Shown piece by piece: positions 7,281 to 14,722 of a DNA stretch of 39,317 nt. The DNA is from a virus, in IMG/VR virus record IMGVR_UViG_3300050010_000571, positions 1 to 39,317 of that record; one strand, given 5' to 3'. The notes under the pieces were generated by a model, which did no database searches, was not told where the DNA came from, and saw only the letters and a list, made by a program, of their open reading frames with translations. Within the stretch, counting starts at the first letter, position 1, and the number at the start of each line of letters is the position of its first letter. Position numbers and translations under genes: made by a program.

Positions 7281-8138
7281 TCAAGAAATAATGGACCTAT
7301 CAGCATATTCCGCCTCAACAATCCTACTAACTCGTTCCACCACTTTGGTTTTATTCATAACATAGAGTCCCGCTGATGAAAATGAGGTCAACTCACCCAA
7401 CCAAAAAATGCCATCACCATCTTGGAAAACATCCACGCAGAATACTGAATCAGGATAATAACCGACCTTCAAAACTTTTTTACACAATTCTGTTGCTCCA
7501 TTTGGGCAGGAGGGAATGAGACATCTTTTACCTTGATATTGATATGTTGAACCAGCAATGATTTCTCCGCCGTTATACTTGGAACAGACAAATCTCCACT
7601 CACCATTAATTTTTTTGGGGGTAGAGATAACCACCAAATCATCATCGGTTGCACTGCTGGCAATTCCATTCTCCCAAAACCTATCGAAATCCTGTAAATC
7701 AATCAACTGGGCTTGAAAAGTCTTCTCTCCGCTATCTGGGCGAACAAAAACCATACATTCTCTGCCAAATGCCAAATATATGTCAAATTTATCCTCTTTC
7801 AATTGTTTGAGGGTTAAAAATTTATGATTGTCGTTAAACAATAATCCTTTAAAATGAGGATAATAGGCTGAACAAAGATACTTATCCCAAGAACTATAAG
7901 CTACAGGAAAACATCCAGCGGGCAAACGAGACCGAATATTTTTGGTCATTTGAATGGAACCTTGTACCATCACACAATCGTTTTCGTTAAAACCTTTGGG
8001 GTCAAAATCACCATGTTCGTGACGCCCGATCACAAAACATTCGCGGCCCGAATCTTTCACGGCTTTAATAAGCTCGCGATAGTCTTCTGCGTTGGTGAAA
8101 TTTTCCACGAGCCATATTGTTTTAATACTCATGCTCAT
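7281..8138 (-). CDS. ATP-grasp domain protein (DUF4343-like)
   Basis: A TTG at 8159 opens the frame, but ATG at 8138 (MSMSIKTIW) or 8132 is more likely. FVRPDSGEKTF (about residue 130) resembles the ATP-grasp phosphate-binding loop of the DUF4343 family, and the C-terminal VDVFQDGDG/FWLGELTSFSSAG segment has the acidic residues expected for Mg-ATP binding. ATP-grasp enzymes ligate carboxylates to amines or thiols; the substrate here is unknown. It overlaps the nucleotidyltransferase gene upstream (stop 8122), so both are co-translated. Confidence 0.65.
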   Translation of the reverse strand: MSMSIKTIWLVENFTNAEDYRELIKAVKDSGRECFVIGRHEHGDFDPKGFNENDCVMVQGSIQMTKNIRSRLPAGCFPVAYSSWDKYLCSAYYPHFKGLLFNDNHKFLTLKQLKEDKFDIYLAFGRECMVFVRPDSGEKTFQAQLIDLQDFDRFWENGIASSATDDDLVVISTPKKINGEWRFVCSKYNGGEIIAGSTYQYQGKRCLIPSCPNGATELCKKVLKVGYYPDSVFCVDVFQDGDGIFWLGELTSFSSAGLYVMNKTKVVERVSRIVEAEYADRSIIS

Positions 8139-8889
8139 GTGATGCAATCGGGAAAACAAGTTTAAGATACTGCTCGTTAATTAAAGGACCATAAATCCTC
8201 AGACACAATTCATCTGCTAAAGTTTCGTTAAATTTAGTTTCTATTACTCTTGACTCGAACTTCTTAATCATTTCTTGTTCTGCCTCTAAAATTTCAGATT
8301 CTATTTGTTCTTTAGAAAATTTCTCCGCATGAGTTTTAATATCAAGAAGTTTGTTTGAAAAAACCTTATCTTCTTTGGAAATATTTACAGGAAAGTATCC
8401 CCTGGTAAAATAAATGCCACCAGCCCAAAGTAAACGCAAACATTGAACAGCGTTTTTTGGACTATACCCAAATTTTTCTAATTGGGCAAAACGTTTACCT
8501 CCTAATTTGCCCGTTCGGAGTCCTAAAGTCAACTTTAGTTCGCCCTGCATATAACCTCTTAGACAAGAGAATAGCCTTCGAGAATCCACAAGTTCCTTGC
8601 GATATCTCTGAATTATGTCCCAAGGTTCCGTAATACCGAGCCACTGATCGTTATAAAGTAACTCAACCATCTGCGTGTTTGCGCCTCTTAGGAGTTTAAG
8701 GGCATTCCGAAGTTCGGTATAGGCCACGTCCTGTTCCTCTGTTTGAGTAATTTGATGTTCGTGCTTGTTAAGACCAACTAACGTAGATACGTCGTCGTTG
8801 ACGAATACGCCACGATAATCAATATCGCTGTCTTTGGTTGCCAGTCCGTAAGAATGGGAACCACCTTGATATTTACATAGTAACTTCAT
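8122..8889 (-). CDS. Nucleotidyltransferase of the DNA polymerase beta superfamily, 255 aa
   Basis: GGSHSYGLATKDSDIDYRG near the N-terminus is the GS...DxD signature of stand-alone pol-beta-type nucleotidyltransferases (YcgL-like). The rest is helical, with a conserved-looking RLLWAGGIYFTRG segment. I chose ATG at 8889 (MKLLCKYQ) because it precedes the motif directly; its first 17 nt overlap the end of the PEP-CTERM-like gene. Such phage proteins are common; the substrate nucleotide and acceptor are unknown. It may act with the adjacent ATP-grasp protein. Confidence 0.75.
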   Translation of the reverse strand: MKLLCKYQGGSHSYGLATKDSDIDYRGVFVNDDVSTLVGLNKHEHQITQTEEQDVAYTELRNALKLLRGANTQMVELLYNDQWLGITEPWDIIQRYRKELVDSRRLFSCLRGYMQGELKLTLGLRTGKLGGKRFAQLEKFGYSPKNAVQCLRLLWAGGIYFTRGYFPVNISKEDKVFSNKLLDIKTHAEKFSKEQIESEILEAEQEMIKKFESRVIETKFNETLADELCLRIYGPLINEQYLKLVFPIASHEHEY

Positions 8890-9499
8890 ATGTCTTACGG
8901 AGGAAAAAGAATATCGTCCCAATCAAACCAGCTAATACGGTACAACTGGCGATTTTATCTGATTCGGGAACACTGGTTATGAGTTGATTTTGGGCGGTAG
9001 AACCATTGTCATCAGTGAGTTGCATGATGGCGACAGGATAAAGCCCGTTGTTTGGTTGATAAGCTTCGTCACCCAGGTCTGTCAAGGCTAAATTATAGTA
9101 TGGATTATTCTCTACTGTTGAAATAGTGAAACCGACTGGCAACTGTTGATTCTGGAAAGTCCAGATGGTTGCTTGTAATTCCCCATCCTGAGTAGGATTA
9201 CTAGCTGTAATTTTTCCATTCTCAAATTCAGCAAAAAGAAAAGCCGTGCCCAGCGTCAAAGGATTACCAAAACTATCAACCGAACTCTCAGTGAAATTAT
9301 AAGTTTGATCGGCAGAAAAACCATTCTGTGATTGGACGCAAAACGTTATAAAATCGTAGTTCTGATTGGGACTGGTAATTTGAGCGACGAATTCCCCTCC
9401 GTCACTAAACGAATTGGCATCTTGATTCAGAATGACCGAATCAGCAGAAGAATTCAAAGCCAACATTGCAATGGTGGTAAGGATAATGAGTTTTTCCAT
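8873..9499 (-). CDS. Secreted protein with PEP-CTERM/VPxS-type sorting tail, 208 aa
   Basis: Residues 1-19 are a Sec signal peptide (MEKLIILTTIAMLALNSSADS). The C-terminus has the tripartite exosortase signal: VPES, a hydrophobic helix (VLAGLIGTIFFFL) and a basic end (RK). The mature domain resembles PEP-CTERM surface proteins: FCVQSQNGF, then a Y-N-F strand, PLTLGTAFLFAEF and ATIWTFQN. In hosts with exosortase the tail is cut and the protein exported to the surface or matrix. A phage copy implies such a host and display of a phage-encoded surface protein. It precedes, and overlaps by 17 nt, the nucleotidyltransferase gene. Confidence 0.75.
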   Translation of the reverse strand: MEKLIILTTIAMLALNSSADSVILNQDANSFSDGGEFVAQITSPNQNYDFITFCVQSQNGFSADQTYNFTESSVDSFGNPLTLGTAFLFAEFENGKITASNPTQDGELQATIWTFQNQQLPVGFTISTVENNPYYNLALTDLGDEAYQPNNGLYPVAIMQLTDDNGSTAQNQLITSVPESDKIASCTVLAGLIGTIFFFLRKTYEVTM

Positions 9500-9544
9500 G
9501 GAATTATTTTTTAATATTTAAAAAAAGAAAAAAAACACAACAGA

Positions 9545-9575
9545 CTATCAACGCACCGAAAGAAAGGGTTGATAG
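9545..9575 (-). terminator. Rho-independent terminator
   Basis: Eight-base stem CTATCAAC/GTTGATAG on the minus strand; the T-rich stretch follows after a short gap (TCTGTTGTG then eight T). It separates the 9604-9849 gene from the PEP-CTERM-like gene. Confidence 0.65.
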
Positions 9576-9603
9576 CTGTTCGTGATTGAGGTAAATTCTC
9601 AAT

Positions 9604-9849
9604 TTATCGGGCATGAGCCAGATATTGCTTCACCTCTGATTTTCCAACTTTATGCAGGTCCTTAACGGGGACAATGCCAGTTAAAGCCTTATGCAAACCG
9701 ATAACGGCTGTGGAATTGTCACTAGAAACAGAAAGAACGCGAACTGCGGCACCTTTGTAACCATAAATACAGTTGCGCCTAACAATCAAGGGTTGGCGCG
9801 GATTTCTGACAGTAAAACGACCTTTAAAATCTCGAATATTGTATCTCAT
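9604..9849 (-). CDS. Small basic hypothetical protein, 81 aa
   Basis: A single-gene transcript with its own promoter (9856-9884) and terminator (9545-9575). The protein is strongly basic in its first third (RDFKGRFTVRNPRQPLIVRR) followed by alternating valine-rich strands (VRVLSVSSDNSTAVIGLHKA) that could form a small barrel. It may bind nucleic acid, by composition only. No family is recognised. Confidence 0.65.
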   Translation of the reverse strand: MRYNIRDFKGRFTVRNPRQPLIVRRNCIYGYKGAAVRVLSVSSDNSTAVIGLHKALTGIVPVKDLHKVGKSEVKQYLAHAR

Positions 9850-9855
9850 ATTTCA

Positions 9856-9884
9856 ATATTATCAAGGGCTTGGTGAAATGTCAA
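9856..9884 (-). promoter_or_regulatory. Sigma70-like promoter, leaderless geometry
   Basis: TTGACA (9884-9879), 17-nt spacer, TAATAT (9861-9856), 6 nt (TGAAAT), then ATG at 9849. Confidence 0.85.
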
Positions 9885-9930
9885 CTTTCTTTTGAAGGTT
9901 TTGGAGACGTTTTGACGTGTAATCTTGGGT

Positions 9931-11034
9931 ATGAGAAGCCATTTAAAAATTTTAGCCATTTTAGCCCTCGCAGTCTCATTGGTGGGTTGCTCTCACATGC
10001 CTACTATTTTCGGTCATTCTTCACAAGCTGTTGCAAGGCAAAACAATGCCATTGTCAAGGTTCAGAATAAGATTTCAAACGTTAACGAAAACAAAGTGGC
10101 TCAAGTTCAGTCCCTATCTTATGGCGTTGACTATTCCCTTGGAAAATCAACAAACAAGGAACCCGCCGTTCTCGTCGCCAAAGAATTAAACACCCGCGTT
10201 CAATCTATTGTTGGTTTACCCGAACTTCAACAACAAAAGGAAATGATGTTGATGGTGGAAAACCTAGTTTCAAACAACGTTGCTGGTCAATTTGCTCTTG
10301 CTCAAAAAGACGCGGAAATTACCCTGCTTCAAACTCAGTCCGATGTATTAGTCAAAGCTAAGAACGAGGCAGTTAACAATGCGATTACTCTTTCTGAAAA
10401 AGTTGCCTCTGAAAATGACGCTAGTCAAGCCGAACTTTCTAAATATACGGGATGGTTTGGTCTTTCAGCTATTGCCATGGGATTCAAACAATTGATTCAT
10501 TCAATTTTCTGGTTCCTAATCATTGGCGGTATCATCTTCTTAATTTTACGCATACTCTCAACTGTAAACCCTATTGCAGGAGCTATCTTTGGTATCTTTG
10601 ATATGTTCTTCTCATGGGTTGTCAACACAATCAAGGTTATCGCCCCAAAAGCTATGACTATTGCCAATACCGTTGAAACAAGTGCATTCAATGCAACTTC
10701 TTCAGCCCTGGGTAAGGTTGTAGATGCCGTTGAGACTGTCAAATTGACTTCTTCTGCATCTGGTACTACAGCCACCGTTGAAGACCTGCTCGATACTGCT
10801 GAACTCAGTATGAATTCTGCTGATAAGACTGTTATTGAAAACTTGAAAATTCAACTTGGTTGGACAAAGCCTTCCACGACTTCAACTGTACCAGCGTCCG
10901 TTTCTACTCCAAAGGTTGTCGCTGCACCAACAGCGGTTCCTGTCGTTACAACTGTACCTGCCACCGTGGCTTCTCCAACTGTGATAGTAGCTCCTGTGGC
11001 TAGTCCAGTAGTAACGCTACCAGTTACTTCATAA
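9931..11034 (+). CDS. Membrane-anchored lipoprotein with coiled coil and Pro/Thr/Val tail, 367 aa
   Basis: One of the few plus-strand genes. A lipoprotein signal is clear: hydrophobic ILAILALAVS then LVGC as lipobox. Residues 30-170 are Gln/Asn/Glu-rich helix with coiled-coil spacing; two membrane segments follow (IHSIFWFLIIGGIIFLILRI and a second after VNPIAGAIFGIF). The last 60 residues are a low-complexity Thr/Val/Pro/Ala tail. I start at ATG 9931 rather than the TTG two codons before, because TGTAAT lies 7 nt upstream. It ends base-to-base against the convergent SLOG gene. It may act in the envelope (spanin-, adhesion- or exclusion-like); function not known. Confidence 0.6.
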   Translation: MRSHLKILAILALAVSLVGCSHMPTIFGHSSQAVARQNNAIVKVQNKISNVNENKVAQVQSLSYGVDYSLGKSTNKEPAVLVAKELNTRVQSIVGLPELQQQKEMMLMVENLVSNNVAGQFALAQKDAEITLLQTQSDVLVKAKNEAVNNAITLSEKVASENDASQAELSKYTGWFGLSAIAMGFKQLIHSIFWFLIIGGIIFLILRILSTVNPIAGAIFGIFDMFFSWVVNTIKVIAPKAMTIANTVETSAFNATSSALGKVVDAVETVKLTSSASGTTATVEDLLDTAELSMNSADKTVIENLKIQLGWTKPSTTSTVPASVSTPKVVAAPTAVPVVTTVPATVASPTVIVAPVASPVVTLPVTS

Positions 11035-11454
11035 TCACAATTCAAACGATGTTTTTTCAACAGGTTTCACTATATCAAAGGTAATTAATTTGATTGGTTT
11101 GCCTAATTCTTTCGCAATATCAAGACTATTTTGAGTTCCTTTCGAGCCTCCGCGTTGCATGAAAGCCATCACAACATCACAGTGTTCGATGATATAACGG
11201 TTGCGAGCAAATCCAGCCCCACGATTAAACGCTCCCGTAAACGGGTCATGCCAAAGAGCAGGGAATACTAGGTATGGCAATCCATAGTCTGAGGCCCACT
11301 GGGTCGCTAGTGTGTCGGCCCCAGTGGCTCCGCCGCTGATAATCAACTTGATATTCGGCAGGTTCTTAGTCAAAATGTCATAGAGACGTTGTTTATCGTC
11401 GAAAGTACGGCTACCGATCACGGCGAGTTTTTTCCCTTTAAGGTTGATTGGCAT
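11035..11454 (-). CDS. SLOG-domain protein (YspA/DUF2493-like), 139 aa
   Basis: LAVIGSRTFDD at the N-terminus, then IISGGATGADTLATQWA and RNRYIIEHCDVVMAF with a GGSKGT turn: the Rossmann-type SLOG fold (YspA/DUF2493) that binds nucleotide-derived ligands. SLOG proteins are proposed sensors or processors of NAD- or ADP-ribose-type molecules, which fits the NAD cassette at 15.7-20.4 kb (inference). Its stop codon abuts the stop of the plus-strand lipoprotein gene with no spacer. Confidence 0.85.
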   Translation of the reverse strand: MPINLKGKKLAVIGSRTFDDKQRLYDILTKNLPNIKLIISGGATGADTLATQWASDYGLPYLVFPALWHDPFTGAFNRGAGFARNRYIIEHCDVVMAFMQRGGSKGTQNSLDIAKELGKPIKLITFDIVKPVEKTSFEL

Positions 11455-11469
11455 ATTAGTAAATTTTCT

Positions 11470-12630
11470 TTAAAAATGTTGATGATCAGGATGTTTTATC
11501 TCGGAATAAATTGCGCAAAGAGGAAGCGAAAGTGGCGCAACGGGTTTCTTCAAAAGCTTAAGACCAACTTCATGGTTAAACTTGTTTCCCTTTTTAGAAT
11601 TTACATCTTTGTGAGCCGCCACCAGATTGTGCCAGTTATCCCTTCCGCCTTTGGAACGAGGAATAATATGGTCGAGCGAGAACGTTTTATTGGTCAATTC
11701 TACTCCCGTATATTGACAATTATGTGTTAAAATGTGACCAGCAATGTAAGTATGAGTTTTTGATGTCTCAAAATTATACACTGGCGTCTGTTTAACAGAT
11801 ACATATTTAATGTCTCTAATTTTGGTACATAGGTATTGAATACCATCAATCCTAATAAAAAATCTCTTATTAAATTTCTGATCAATAGATTTGAACTTAT
11901 TTTTGGGATTTAATCCCAAAGGTTGCAACAATATATCTCCAATGTACAAGTCTTTGGCCTTGATTTGCTTGAAGGCATCTTGAGAGCGGAAATCACCAAT
12001 AGAAGGTTGTCTTTTGCCGTCTTTAAAAACGAGTAGGTCTTTATTTAAAATAATACATTCATGGTTGCTTGTCATTTTAAATGACAGTTTGCCCTCTGGT
12101 TTAACGACAACTAAATCTCCATTATAAAGACGATTTTTGGTATGAGCAACCCTTTCTTTTTGGGCATACTTGTTTAAAATAAAGTCTCCAACCTTAACCC
12201 GCTCAATAGGTTTTAATGAATGGTTCGCCATCGTGATTAGCGTATTTTGAACAAAACATTTATTTCCATCCCTTTTCTTGATTGCCGATGGAGTGGCACG
12301 CTGTTCTTTTCGTGGCATCTTGGAGAAGTTTGGACACAACACAACTGTGGGTATGCGGATCAATTGCCTTGCGCTTCTAATACTCTGGTCCCAAGGACGA
12401 ATGGGAAGTTGAATCCATTCCTGCCAGGTGACAGGCTGACGAATCAGCAATGAATCATATTTTGGATTACCCTTTTCATCAAGTTCATATTGAAAATCAA
12501 TGGCGAGATATGGTGGGGTGTGACTGCCACCCCACATGGCTGTGAATGCCTCTTTTGGAGTGGCCCAGCCAATGCGTTGATATGCCGCGTTGACCCGCAA
12601 CACGGAAGGATAATTTAATATATCAGACAT
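11470..12630 (-). CDS. HNH endonuclease interrupted by an in-frame intein, 386 aa
   Basis: The extein halves (residues 1-124 and 305-386) join to RDGNK-CQYTGVELTNKT, then LDHIIPRSKGG and a CK/VNSKKG end: a classic HNH nuclease with zinc-knuckle cysteines. The intein sits exactly before the cysteine of KCQYTG. The N-terminal 110 residues are a domain I do not recognise. After splicing the HNH protein would be 206 aa. The start ATG at 12630 lies 6 nt after a weak -10 (CACATT) with TTGACA at 17 nt, matching the leaderless pattern. The nuclease may be a homing enzyme or act in phage DNA metabolism. Confidence 0.85.
   Translation of the reverse strand: MSDILNYPSVLRVNAAYQRIGWATPKEAFTAMWGGSHTPPYLAIDFQYELDEKGNPKYDSLLIRQPVTWQEWIQLPIRPWDQSIRSARQLIRIPTVVLCPNFSKMPRKEQRATPSAIKKRDGNKCFVQNTLITMANHSLKPIERVKVGDFILNKYAQKERVAHTKNRLYNGDLVVVKPEGKLSFKMTSNHECIILNKDLLVFKDGKRQPSIGDFRSQDAFKQIKAKDLYIGDILLQPLGLNPKNKFKSIDQKFNKRFFIRIDGIQYLCTKIRDIKYVSVKQTPVYNFETSKTHTYIAGHILTHNCQYTGVELTNKTFSLDHIIPRSKGGRDNWHNLVAAHKDVNSKKGNKFNHEVGLKLLKKPVAPLSLPLCAIYSEIKHPDHQHF
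11719..12258 (-). mobile_element. Mini-intein (about 180 aa) in the HNH endonuclease
   Basis: Begins with Cys125 (CFVQNTLI, block A), has a VKVGD turn, block B MTSNHECIIL with the TxxH, block F VYNFETSKTHTYIAG and block G ending HILTHN followed by Cys305. All residues for class 1 protein splicing are present (Cys1, TxxH, penultimate His, terminal Asn, Cys+1). No LAGLIDADG or HNH homing domain lies inside, so it is a mini-intein, likely splicing-competent but not self-mobile. Confidence 0.88.
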
Positions 12631-12632
12631 AT

Positions 12633-12773
12633 TTACAATGTGGGCAAAACTTGGCTCCGTGTCAAGCGGATTTGAGATTTTTTTAAATTTTGTTTCTTTG
12701 GACGAAAAATAGCATCCCAGTTCTCTCGAACCTTGTTTGCATCTTCTAGTCTTCGTTTTGAGCCTTTTCCCAT
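12633..12773 (-). CDS. Small basic protein, 46 aa
   Basis: Begins MGKGSKRRLEDANKVRENWD with a basic C-terminus, like many tiny phage proteins that start MGKGSKRR. It has a near-perfect promoter (12780-12808), and its TAA lies 2 nt before the ATG of the intein-containing gene, so the two are coupled. Function unknown, possibly nucleic-acid binding. Confidence 0.65.
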   Translation of the reverse strand: MGKGSKRRLEDANKVRENWDAIFRPKKQNLKKSQIRLTRSQVLPTL

Positions 12774-12779
12774 AAAATG

Positions 12780-12808
12780 ATTTTATTAGAAAATTGTTTA
12801 AATGTCAA
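12780..12808 (-). promoter_or_regulatory. Sigma70-like promoter, leaderless geometry
   Basis: TTGACA (12808-12803), 17-nt spacer, TAAAAT (12785-12780), 6 nt (CATTTT), then ATG at 12773. Confidence 0.85.
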
Positions 12809-12860
12809 TTGTTTTTTGGTTGGAGTTCCCATTTGTTCCAACCATGTGTAAAAATATTAT

Positions 12861-13280
12861 ATGAAAGAAAAAATCCTTCAATTACAAAAAGAAAACAAAA
12901 GTTATAGAGAAATTGAAAAAATCACAGGTTTAAATCGAGGAACGATTAGTTATTACTGCTCTAGTGAAACCCGTGAAACAAAACGTTTACAACGTCTTCA
13001 AAAAAGAGAAGATAAAAAGAAACAATGTACTGCCTATAAGGGTGGTAAATGTATTTCTTGTGGATTTAATAGATTCCAATCGGCACTTGAATTTCATCAC
13101 TTGGACCCTAAAACAAAAGATCAGTCTATTGCTAATTCATTTGCTAGGAATCATTCTTTTAAACGTATTAAAAAAGAATTAGACAAATGTATTTTATTAT
13201 GTGCTAATTGTCATCGAGGCATACATAGTGGAGAATTGGTGCTGGATGGTAATAGCCGCGTTTCTGTATCTAGTTCTTGA
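12861..13280 (+). CDS. HNH endonuclease with N-terminal helix-turn-helix, 139 aa
   Basis: Plus strand, against the surrounding genes. Residues 1-32 form a resolvase-like HTH (YREIEKITGLNRGTISYYC). Then zinc pair KCISCGF, the catalytic EFHHLDP with the paired histidines, and the second pair LLCANCHRGIH. This is the layout of free-standing phage homing endonucleases. Codon use is more A/T-rich than its neighbours and the gene sits alone in an intergenic gap, as mobile endonucleases do. A TATTAT immediately precedes the ATG. Confidence 0.85.
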   Translation: MKEKILQLQKENKSYREIEKITGLNRGTISYYCSSETRETKRLQRLQKREDKKKQCTAYKGGKCISCGFNRFQSALEFHHLDPKTKDQSIANSFARNHSFKRIKKELDKCILLCANCHRGIHSGELVLDGNSRVSVSSS

Positions 13281-13509
13281 TTTTTCTCAACATTGCTGTT
13301 GGTTTTTCTTTATGAAAAACTGCTCCAACCTTGACTTAAACGAGCAGAACTACTCTCAGTCACTTTAGGATTATTGCTACCTTGTGGTCATAACGACTAA
13401 TATTATAGTCTGCCAACGGCTTCTGTGCAAACGCGAACTTCCTCTATCAATAATGATAGCCAAGAACTTCCATCCAGCATTATTATCCTAATGGAAAGTT
13501 GGTGGTTTG
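13281..13509 (+). other. Structured intergenic region downstream of the HNH gene
   Basis: No convincing gene. It holds CTGCTC/GAGCAG and GACTA/TAGTC hairpins and an AACGACTA stretch that recalls group I intron P7 strands, but the spacing is too short for a proper core. It may be a decayed intron or the untranslated tail of the mobile HNH unit. Confidence 0.3.
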
Positions 13510-13952
13510 TCAACGTAAAAAATCAACAATATGCTTCGTATCTTCCATCCGTAAGCCTTTGGCGGGGTCAATCTTATAAAAATTCAACCCAATAAATGGC
13601 AAATTCAAATCATCTAGGATGGCATGATGGGTGACTTTTGGATGATCTTCCAGCCATTCTTGAATCTGGTCATCCCTGCGTGATACGTTTTCGTCTGTAG
13701 TTGTTAAATCCAAGACACGATCTTTACAGTCTACACCACAGACTAATAAAAGGTACTCAAACCTTTCAAAGTCATAGCTTGCTGATGAACCATGTAACGC
13801 CAAGCTGACGAGACAACTATTTTAGCCTCTGGAACTTTTGCAAGAATGTAATTCAATGCTTGAACATGAGGCTGTTCAATTCCACAATATCCATTGTTTT
13901 GTAGAATATGACGATTTAACACTCCGTCAATATCAAGGAAGATAATTTTCAT
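13510..13952 (-). pseudogene. HAD-fold protein of the Swiss-Army-Knife RNA-repair type, split by a frameshift
   Basis: Frame 1 (from ATG 13952) gives MKIIFLDIDGVLN (DxDGV motif 1) and KIVVSSAWR (motif 2) and stops at 13743. Frame 2 continues with FEYLLLVCGV, RRDDQIQEWLEDHP and AILDDLNLPF (DD motif 4) to 13510. Joined with a -1 shift near the AAAGGTTTGAG stretch at about 13754-13765, the two give a normal 145-aa HAD of the family tied to RNA 2'-phosphate/cyclic-phosphate processing. A sequencing error, a real mutation or programmed -1 shifting could explain it; no canonical slippery heptamer is visible. Confidence 0.7.
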
Positions 13953-14110
13953 CGTCTCTCGAACTCATGAACCGCAGCTATTCCAAAACCAATACAAGAG
14001 ACTACAGAAGCAATTCCATACCACCAGTATGTATGAGTAAAGAAACACGCAGCAGTCCATAAGAATAAGGCTGATGTTCCCATAAAATAGTGACCTAAAT
14101 GTAATTTCAT
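13949..14110 (-). CDS. Small membrane protein with two hydrophobic segments, 53 aa
   Basis: Starts MKLHLGHYFMGTSALFLWTA and has a second hydrophobic stretch (GIASVVSCIGFGIAAV) before a charged end (HEFERR). The TGA overlaps the ATG of the HAD gene (ATGA), and its start overlaps the stop of the homing endonuclease upstream by ATGA-like junction. Two short TM helices suggest a holin- or regulator-like peptide; function unknown. Confidence 0.6.
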   Translation of the reverse strand: MKLHLGHYFMGTSALFLWTAACFFTHTYWWYGIASVVSCIGFGIAAVHEFERR

Positions 14111-14682
14111 AATGTATTTTTAGAAAAATCAATGACTTTTTGACACCAACTTTTAAACTTTACTAAATCAAGCCTATTTCTCATAATGTTTATTTCTTTT
14201 TGCACCCATTGAATATTATTAATAGTATAACCTTTTAAATTATCTATTCGGTCAAGGGAAGCAGTTTGTCCTTTTGAATCTCGAAGATTAACTGCAAATG
14301 CTAAAGGCTCACCTGTCATAGCACAACGCCACTGCTGTTTCTCCATTTGATGATATGCTTGTTCAGCAGAAATAGTACAAGGAATCCCTCTCCTTTTAGC
14401 TTGAGAAGTCACAATATACCAATAGCTTCCACTTAGTTCTTTAAAACCAGTACGATTATACGCATTACCTTTAGAATAGCACCCACATGATTTCGTGTCA
14501 CCATTCACTAGATATTTACCCAACACATCTGTTTGCTGCCCGCAACTGCATTGGCATAACCAAATGGGTCGGCGAGATTTTCTTCTTCCAGAATCTTTTA
14601 AAACTGTTAACTTACCAAAAATTTTACCAGTTAAATCAATCTTATTGTGTCCTCCACGATTAGTATGTCTATCATTGCTCAT
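14107..14682 (-). CDS. HNH-type homing endonuclease, 191 aa
   Basis: N-terminal zinc-like block WLCQCSCGQQT with LVNGDTKSCGC, then a central catalytic stretch (CAMTGEPL, TASLDRIDN) and the C-terminal NIQWVQKEINIMRN/FKSWC block typical of phage HNH homing enzymes. A GTG at 14697 opens the frame, but it lies inside a TATAAT; ATG at 14682, 6 nt after that box, is preferred. A fragment with the same C-terminal block occurs at 24397-24526. Confidence 0.8.
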   Translation of the reverse strand: MSNDRHTNRGGHNKIDLTGKIFGKLTVLKDSGRRKSRRPIWLCQCSCGQQTDVLGKYLVNGDTKSCGCYSKGNAYNRTGFKELSGSYWYIVTSQAKRRGIPCTISAEQAYHQMEKQQWRCAMTGEPLAFAVNLRDSKGQTASLDRIDNLKGYTINNIQWVQKEINIMRNRLDLVKFKSWCQKVIDFSKNTL

Positions 14683-14722
14683 ATAAATATTATACACTTA
14701 AATGAGCTAAACAGACACCAAA

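Noticed and set aside
13281-13509. Group I intron core after the HNH gene
   Set aside because: AACGACTA and TAGTC resemble P7 strands, but only six bases separate them and no P3/P8 or exon junction can be drawn; flanking genes run on the other strand.
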